Of a stretch of 36,799 nucleotides of DNA, positions 32,785-36,799 are shown in pieces (positions within the stretch are counted from its first letter, which is position 1; each line of letters opens with the position of its first letter). Made by a program: the position numbers and the translations under genes. Source of the stretch: B18-G4 sp003648575 (lineage in GTDB: Bacteria > Bacteroidota > Bacteroidia > Bacteroidales > B18-G4); assembly GCA_029942245.1 (NCBI GenBank), contig JAOZTN010000021.1, positions 1 to 36,799 of the forward strand, read 5' to 3'. A model generated the notes under the pieces. The model was not told the DNA's origin. It ran no database searches and was given only the letters and a program-made list of their open reading frames with translations.

Positions 32785-34083
32785 CTATAAAATGTTTCCA
32801 TAGATCATACCTGAAATCGTGGCCATGATCACCACCAGGATGATATAATACAATGTCTTTTTATTGCCGATCACCGAGCGGATCACCAGCATATTGGGCA
32901 ATGATAAGGCAGGTCCTGCCAGCAAAAGGGTTAAAGCGGGTCCTTTTCCCATACCATTTGCCAGTAAACCCTGTATGATGGGAATTTCTGTCAGGGTGGC
33001 GAAATACATGAAGGCCCCAAAGATGGATGCAAAAAAGTTAGCCATCAATGAATTGCCTCCCAGGAGTGAGGAGATATAATGTTCCGGGATGATCCCTTTT
33101 CCTTCAGGGCCACCAAGCAGGAATCCGGCCACCAGTACACCGGCTGCCAGCAGGGGTAGAATCTGTTTGGTGAAGAACCAGGTTTCGCCCAACCATTCCC
33201 GTGAATCACCGGGGGTGATGGCAATAAGGATGCTCAGTGCTATGATGGCAACTAAAAACGGAAACATCGGCTCCGCCGGGAATATGAATATGCTTGTTAG
33301 TACTGCTATGATCCCGATAAGCACCTTCCACCAGTCTATCTTAAGGACCATAACAAGTATTCCGGCAAGGAGGACGCCGAAGGCGGCCGTGAGTTTCCAT
33401 TTATATACCCATACAAAATACAGGATACTACTTTCGGGTCCGGGATTTCCCCAATTGGCAAAAACCAGGATAAATACCAGCGACAAAAACAATGTTGCTA
33501 TTTGCCACATGGGCTTTGCGCCGGCAGGCAATACGAAACCCACATGATCCTTTGCACGCTCCTTTTCCTCTTTTCTGAACAGGTATGCCATCATGAGTCC
33601 AATAATGATGCTGAATACAACAGCGCCAATGATCCTGGCAAGACCAAGCTCGAATCCAAGGATCCTGGCTGTAAGGATGATTGCCAGAATGTTAATGGCA
33701 GGACCGGAATAGAGAAATGCCATGGCAGGGCCCAGGCCTGAGCCTCTTTTATAAATGCTTGCAAAGAGCGGAAGTATGGTACAACTGCATACTGCCAGAA
33801 TGGTACCGGAAAATGATGCAACCAGGTAGGCTTTCCATTTTGTTGCAGTAGGTCCAAGATACCTGGCTACTGTTCCCTGGCTGATGTAAACAGCAATAAC
33901 ACCTGCAATAAAAAATGCAGGGATCAGGCAGAGCAAGACATGCTCGCGGGCATACCATTTTAGCAATACAAAAGCTTCGGTGACGGCATTATCAAATACT
34001 TTTGTCCCAGCAGGCATAAAATAAAAAGCCACAAATGCCAGCAGCATCCAGCCGAAGATCTTCAGTTCTCTTTTCCACTCCAT
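32785..34083 (-). CDS. arsP: ArsP-like permease (DUF318 family)
   Basis: 432 residues with about eleven hydrophobic segments. The diagnostic stretch AVCSCTILPLFASIYKRGSGLG with Cys99 and Cys101, followed by MAFLYSGPAINILA, marks the ArsP/DUF318 permeases, and a second inverted-repeat half has EIPIIQGLLANGMGKGPALTLLLAGPALSLPN. Characterised ArsP proteins export trivalent organoarsenicals such as methylarsenite; others of the family have unknown substrates. Its place between arsG-like and arsC genes supports an arsenical role here. Confidence 0.85.
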   Translation of the reverse strand: MEWKRELKIFGWMLLAFVAFYFMPAGTKVFDNAVTEAFVLLKWYAREHVLLCLIPAFFIAGVIAVYISQGTVARYLGPTATKWKAYLVASFSGTILAVCSCTILPLFASIYKRGSGLGPAMAFLYSGPAINILAIILTARILGFELGLARIIGAVVFSIIIGLMMAYLFRKEEKERAKDHVGFVLPAGAKPMWQIATLFLSLVFILVFANWGNPGPESSILYFVWVYKWKLTAAFGVLLAGILVMVLKIDWWKVLIGIIAVLTSIFIFPAEPMFPFLVAIIALSILIAITPGDSREWLGETWFFTKQILPLLAAGVLVAGFLLGGPEGKGIIPEHYISSLLGGNSLMANFFASIFGAFMYFATLTEIPIIQGLLANGMGKGPALTLLLAGPALSLPNMLVIRSVIGNKKTLYYIILVVIMATISGMIYGNIL

Positions 34084-34093
34084 AGCTTATTGA

Positions 34094-34792
34094 TTAAAAA
34101 TAAAATATCCAGATAAAATACGCCCCCGTGCCAATAAAGAGTATAGCTACCACGTGGCGAAACCACAATTCAAAAGTTTTAATCCTGTTATAAAAAGCAC
34201 CAACCCCTGAAAGGGTAAATGCAATTAACCATGCCAGGATAATGACCGGAAGGCCGGTTGCCAGGGAAAATACCGGTGGAAGTAAAAGATTGCTGCTTTC
34301 TATCGTAAGCGGTATTAGCATGAGAAAGTAAAGTACACCGCTATATGGACAAAAGGCCAGCGCAAAAACAACACCAAGGAGAAACATGCTCAGATATGAT
34401 CCGGATTCTACCTTCAACTTTGTATTCCAATCTATTGTCCCAAAACTGAGCCTGCCAAAGGGGATTACATTCAGTAATAAGATCCCGATGATGATCATAA
34501 CAGGACCGAGCAGTCGTTCCCCATAGCCCTGAAATATATCGGATATCTTGTACCCACTGGCTCCATAATATATAGCAATCCCAAGGGTGGTATAGGAAAA
34601 CATCCTGCCAAGGGTATATATCAGTCCATTATAGAAAACCTTTCTCCGGTTTTCAAGATCCTTGCCTATGTATGCTATAGCCGTGATGTTGGTGGCAAGA
34701 GGGCAGGGGCTGAAGGCCATCATCAAGCCAATGATGAATGCAGACAAAACAGGCCACTGAGACTGATCAAGCAGATTCTGTAGGTATTCCAT
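34094..34792 (-). CDS. arsG: ArsG-family permease (CcdA-like)
   Basis: 232 residues, six or seven hydrophobic segments. A CcdA/DsbD-type fold with one Cys in FSPCPLATN (Cys30) and one in AFCPYSGVLYF (Cys148), the pair that passes electrons across the membrane in this superfamily. The family is known as the aminobenzylarsenical efflux permease ArsG, which partners ArsE and ArsF. A redox role (electron supply to ArsF through the membrane) is as likely as efflux from the sequence alone. It starts 10 bp after the arsF-like gene. Confidence 0.82.
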   Translation of the reverse strand: MEYLQNLLDQSQWPVLSAFIIGLMMAFSPCPLATNITAIAYIGKDLENRRKVFYNGLIYTLGRMFSYTTLGIAIYYGASGYKISDIFQGYGERLLGPVMIIIGILLLNVIPFGRLSFGTIDWNTKLKVESGSYLSMFLLGVVFALAFCPYSGVLYFLMLIPLTIESSNLLLPPVFSLATGLPVIILAWLIAFTLSGVGAFYNRIKTFELWFRHVVAILFIGTGAYFIWIFYF

Positions 34793-34802
34793 TGAAGCCT
34801 GT

Positions 34803-35237
34803 TTAGAGCATGCCCTTCACACTTGTAACAATCTTTTCAGACAGATCCTCAGGACTGCTGACAGCTTTCTGAAATGCTGCTGCAGTAAGATCTGCCTTTT
34901 CTTTCCCATCATAAACAAACAAGCCTGAACCACTCATCTCCAGCTTATCTTTGATCTCATTGTTTTCAGGTTCGTCGATGTTAACATCTATATAGATCAC
35001 ATTGGGGTTGTCCCCAAAATTTTCAGCAATTGTTTCTTTGCTGACTTTCCCAACAGCTTTACAGGTAGTGCACCTGCGGTCGCCATGAAAATAATAGACT
35101 GTTACTACAGTTTCCTTCTCTTGTATGGATGCTTTTGCATTTTCGTTTTCGGAATGGCTTGACTGGCTATTGCATGACATGATCATGATAAACAGCATGA
35201 AAATGCCGGATGCAGCGAGGAATGATAGTTTTTTCAT
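34803..35237 (-). CDS. arsF: ArsF-family thioredoxin-like lipoprotein
   Basis: 144 residues. Signal peptide with lipobox MSC and lipidated Cys22, then a thioredoxin-like domain whose motif YYFHGDRRCTTC (Cys56 and Cys59) is the mark of the ArsF family. In characterised arsEFG operons, ArsF takes part in reduction of nitrophenyl arsenicals. Location would be periplasmic or on the inner or outer membrane, suggesting electron transfer from the CcdA-like ArsG. It starts 8 bp after the small redox gene. Confidence 0.82.
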   Translation of the reverse strand: MKKLSFLAASGIFMLFIMIMSCNSQSSHSENENAKASIQEKETVVTVYYFHGDRRCTTCKAVGKVSKETIAENFGDNPNVIYIDVNIDEPENNEIKDKLEMSGSGLFVYDGKEKADLTAAAFQKAVSSPEDLSEKIVTSVKGML

Positions 35238-35245
35238 TTTAGTAT

Positions 35246-35485
35246 TTATTGAGTTAATAGCTCTGTAATTTCTTTTTCTGACGGAAGTCGGCCGGCAATT
35301 TTTACTTCACCGTTGATCACCAGCCCGGGGGTTCTCATGATTCCATACTCCATGATCTCCATGATGTCCTCGACTTTTTCGATCTGAGCCTCTATGCCGG
35401 ATTTGTCTACGGCTTTGCGTGTGATCTTTTCCAGACTGTTGCATTTCGGGCAACCGGTTCCAAGAATTTTAATATCCATTGTCAT
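35246..35485 (-). CDS. Small thioredoxin-like redox protein (ArsE-like)
   Basis: 79 residues from ATG 35485. A short thioredoxin-fold protein with the motif GCPKCN (Cys12 and Cys15) after DIKILGTG and RTPGLVINGEV, the family called redox-active disulfide protein 2. Its place before arsF and arsG suggests ArsE. Open frame continues upstream through the ArsR operator to 35521, but those codons overlap the operator and promoter, so the start was set at 35485 (35479 and 35500 are alternatives). The operator at 35502-35519 lies just upstream of the start. Confidence 0.75.
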   Translation of the reverse strand: MTMDIKILGTGCPKCNSLEKITRKAVDKSGIEAQIEKVEDIMEIMEYGIMRTPGLVINGEVKIAGRLPSEKEITELLTQ

Positions 35486-35501
35486 GATTATACTATTCAT
35501 A

Positions 35502-35519
35502 GTTCGTAAAAATACGAAC
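35502..35519. promoter_or_regulatory. ArsR operator O2
   Basis: An 18-bp dyad, GTTCGTA-AAAA-TACGAAC, lies between arsR and the second gene. On the minus strand its first base is the last G of AACCTTTG (35526-35519), a one-mismatch -7 box, so a bound repressor would block initiation. The same geometry is seen at O1. Confidence 0.75.
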
Positions 35520-35539
35520 AAAGGTTTCTGATAAAAATA

Positions 35540-35839
35540 CTATTCTCCAAAAAAAGTATTGAAATTCTTTTTCACGATTTCCCAGTTGTCTTTATTCAGA
35601 CAATATTTGATTTTCGGAGGTTCCGTTTCACCCTGAATCAAACCGGCATCTTTAAGCTCTTTGAGGTGTTGCGACAGTGTTGACTTAGCAATGGGCAGGG
35701 TTTCCGAGAGGTCACCGCTATAGCAGCATGCCTGTTTTGAAAGAAGCTCCAGTACATATATTCTCACCGGATGCCCGAGGGCTTTGGCAAATCTTGCCAT
35801 CTTCTGCTGTTCCTCTGTAATTACATTCAGTTCTTTCAT
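35540..35839 (-). CDS. arsR: ArsR-family arsenic-responsive repressor
   Basis: 99 residues. Winged helix-turn-helix: FAKALGHPVRIYVLELL, then LPIAKSTLSQHLKELKDAGLI (recognition helix) and a wing with PPKIKYCLN. Cysteines: Cys38 and Cys39 in KQACCYSGD, and Cys80 in KYCLN. The classical E. coli triad (ELCVCDLC) is absent, so arsenite is probably sensed through Cys38/Cys39 with or without Cys80; that is inference. Two operators flank the gene, one at its own promoter and one before the next gene. Confidence 0.92.
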   Translation of the reverse strand: MKELNVITEEQQKMARFAKALGHPVRIYVLELLSKQACCYSGDLSETLPIAKSTLSQHLKELKDAGLIQGETEPPKIKYCLNKDNWEIVKKNFNTFFGE

Positions 35840-35843
35840 CTCT

Positions 35844-35868
35844 GTTCGTTAAATTACGAACAAAGATA
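35844..35868 (-). promoter_or_regulatory. arsR promoter and ArsR operator O1
   Basis: On the minus strand the full -7 match TATCTTTG (35868-35861) runs straight into the dyad GTTCGT-N6-ACGAAC (35861-35844), which ends 4 bp before the arsR ATG. The repressor bound here would sit over the start point, giving autoregulation. Confidence 0.8.
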
Positions 35869-35888
35869 AAGAAAAGAAATTAACAGCA

Positions 35889-36791
35889 TTATTTTCCGTG
35901 AATTATGGTCTTGTCATCGAATACTCCAAATTCAAACTGAACGGTAAGGTGACCAATATGATATTTATCGTGTAGGATTTTCGCCATCTGCTCTTTGAGT
36001 GCTGAAGTTTCGCTTACGCTCATATCTCTATCCAGGTCGGAATGGCATTCGAAATGGAATTCTTTTTCGCTCAGTCCCCACACATGTACATGGTGAATAT
36101 TGGCAATACCTTCAATGTTTTCCAGAGCTGTGATGATATCATGAATATCCATGCCCTCAGGGGTCGCCTGCATAAGGATATTGTACGATTGGCGAAAAAC
36201 ATCCCAGGTTTCTTTGATGATATATATGCTGATCAATATGGTGATCAGGGGATCTACCCAATATATCTCAAAAAAGTAGATCAGCACGCCACCAATAATA
36301 ACAGCAACGGATGAGAGAGTGTCGCCCAGCAGATGCAGATAAGCAGAACGTATGTTAAGACTGGCTCCGGAGTATTTTTTTAGTAGCAAGACGGCCAGCA
36401 GGTTGAATATCAGTCCGGCCGTTGCTACAACCAACATCAACAGGCCTTTGACTGGTTCAGGATGTGAAAACCTGAAAATGGCTTCATAAACCAGGAATAC
36501 CGATATCCCGATCAGTACAAGGGCATTAAAGAATGCGGCCAGTATTTCGACACGTTTGTAGCCGAAGGTTTTTCTTTCATTGGAACTCCGTCGGCTAACC
36601 TTTGCTGCAATGTATGCCAGGAGTATGGCAATGGTGTCACTGAGGTTATGAAGGGCATCGGAGAGCAGGGCCAGGCTGTTGGCCATGATGCCACCGATGA
36701 TTTCCACTACCGTTATAAAGACATTCAGAACCGTAGCCAGCAACAGGCTTCGGTTCCCGCCATTTTCCATTTCATGGTGATGATGGCCCAT
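35889..36791 (-). CDS. Cation diffusion facilitator (Zn/Cd/Co exporter)
   Basis: 300 residues, complete, starting 8 bp from the window end. Six membrane helices of the CDF family. The metal site is built from Asp45, His48 (in SDALHNLSD) and Asp52 in TM2, and His153 and Asp157 (YLHLLGDTLSS) in TM5. A His-rich start (HHHH at residues 3-6) and a cytoplasmic C-terminal domain with IHHVHVWGLSE and FHFECH fit a ZitB/CzcD-type exporter. Its stop lies 20 bp from the arsR promoter box on the same strand; whether it belongs to the arsenic regulon is not clear, since it precedes O1. Confidence 0.92.
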   Translation of the reverse strand: MGHHHHEMENGGNRSLLLATVLNVFITVVEIIGGIMANSLALLSDALHNLSDTIAILLAYIAAKVSRRSSNERKTFGYKRVEILAAFFNALVLIGISVFLVYEAIFRFSHPEPVKGLLMLVVATAGLIFNLLAVLLLKKYSGASLNIRSAYLHLLGDTLSSVAVIIGGVLIYFFEIYWVDPLITILISIYIIKETWDVFRQSYNILMQATPEGMDIHDIITALENIEGIANIHHVHVWGLSEKEFHFECHSDLDRDMSVSETSALKEQMAKILHDKYHIGHLTVQFEFGVFDDKTIIHGK

Positions 36792-36799
36792 ATGTCAAA

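Overview
The window looks like a piece of a Bacteroidota genome (class Bacteroidia by overall gene content), probably a metagenome or draft assembly. Support: three proteins with type IX secretion (T9SS) C-terminal sorting domains; lipoproteins with charged residues after the lipobox; several TAnnTTTG boxes (the Bacteroidota -7 promoter element) close to start codons; few Shine-Dalgarno sites; an RprX/RprY-type two-component pair; an epsilon ATP synthase subunit reduced to its N-terminal domain; and the conserved ileS-dksA-like-lspA and acpP-fabF-rnc blocks. No rRNA, tRNA, CRISPR, transposase or phage gene was recognised. One 100-N scaffold gap (9791-9890) has the same 55 bases on both sides, which looks like a k-mer-overlap assembly artefact.

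Layout: 254-2758 (minus) holds a T9SS-sorted secreted protein and an unidentified lipoprotein. 3331-7771 (plus) is ileS, a TraR/DksA-like gene and lspA. 7895-9657 (plus) is atpD-atpC, followed by the gap. 9931-11218 (minus) is a TPR lipoprotein and a nitroreductase. 11328-14145 (minus) is acpP-fabF-rnc followed by an IPExxxVDY-family gene. purN (plus) converges, 4 bp apart, on a pgi-nitroreductase pair (minus, 14908-16810). 16938-18560 (minus) is a T9SS protein with seven internal repeats, probably a seven-bladed propeller. 18561-19399 has no protein gene but carries repeats, hairpins and a candidate small RNA on the minus strand. 19400-21351 (plus) is the RprX/RprY-like pair. 21439-26506 (minus) holds a lipoprotein, a serine hydrolase of the beta-lactamase fold, an AlkD-like HEAT-repeat protein and a secreted M1 aminopeptidase. 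26759-30370 (plus) is a TolC-like outer-membrane protein, a membrane-fusion adaptor and tsaB.

The accessory highlight is 30432-35839 (minus), an eight-gene arsenic island in the transcription order arsR, small redox protein (ArsE-like), arsF-like, arsG-like, arsP-like, arsC, arsM, acr3. A CDF metal exporter lies just upstream. Together the genes could reduce arsenate (ArsC), export arsenite (Acr3), methylate arsenite (ArsM), export methylated or organic arsenicals (ArsP-like), and reduce and export nitroaromatic arsenicals (ArsE/F/G-like). Two near-identical 18-bp dyads of the form GTTCGT-N6-ACGAAC, each abutting a -7 box, lie in front of arsR and in front of the second gene. They are very likely ArsR operators.

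Most of the window is ordinary housekeeping DNA. The items most worth a second look are the candidate 124-nt small RNA beside rprXY, whose sequence is complementary to the start-codon leader of a lipoprotein gene in this same window; the paired ArsR operators; the mixed inorganic/organic arsenic operon; and the low-complexity repeats at gene ends, one of which encodes the C-terminus of Acr3.
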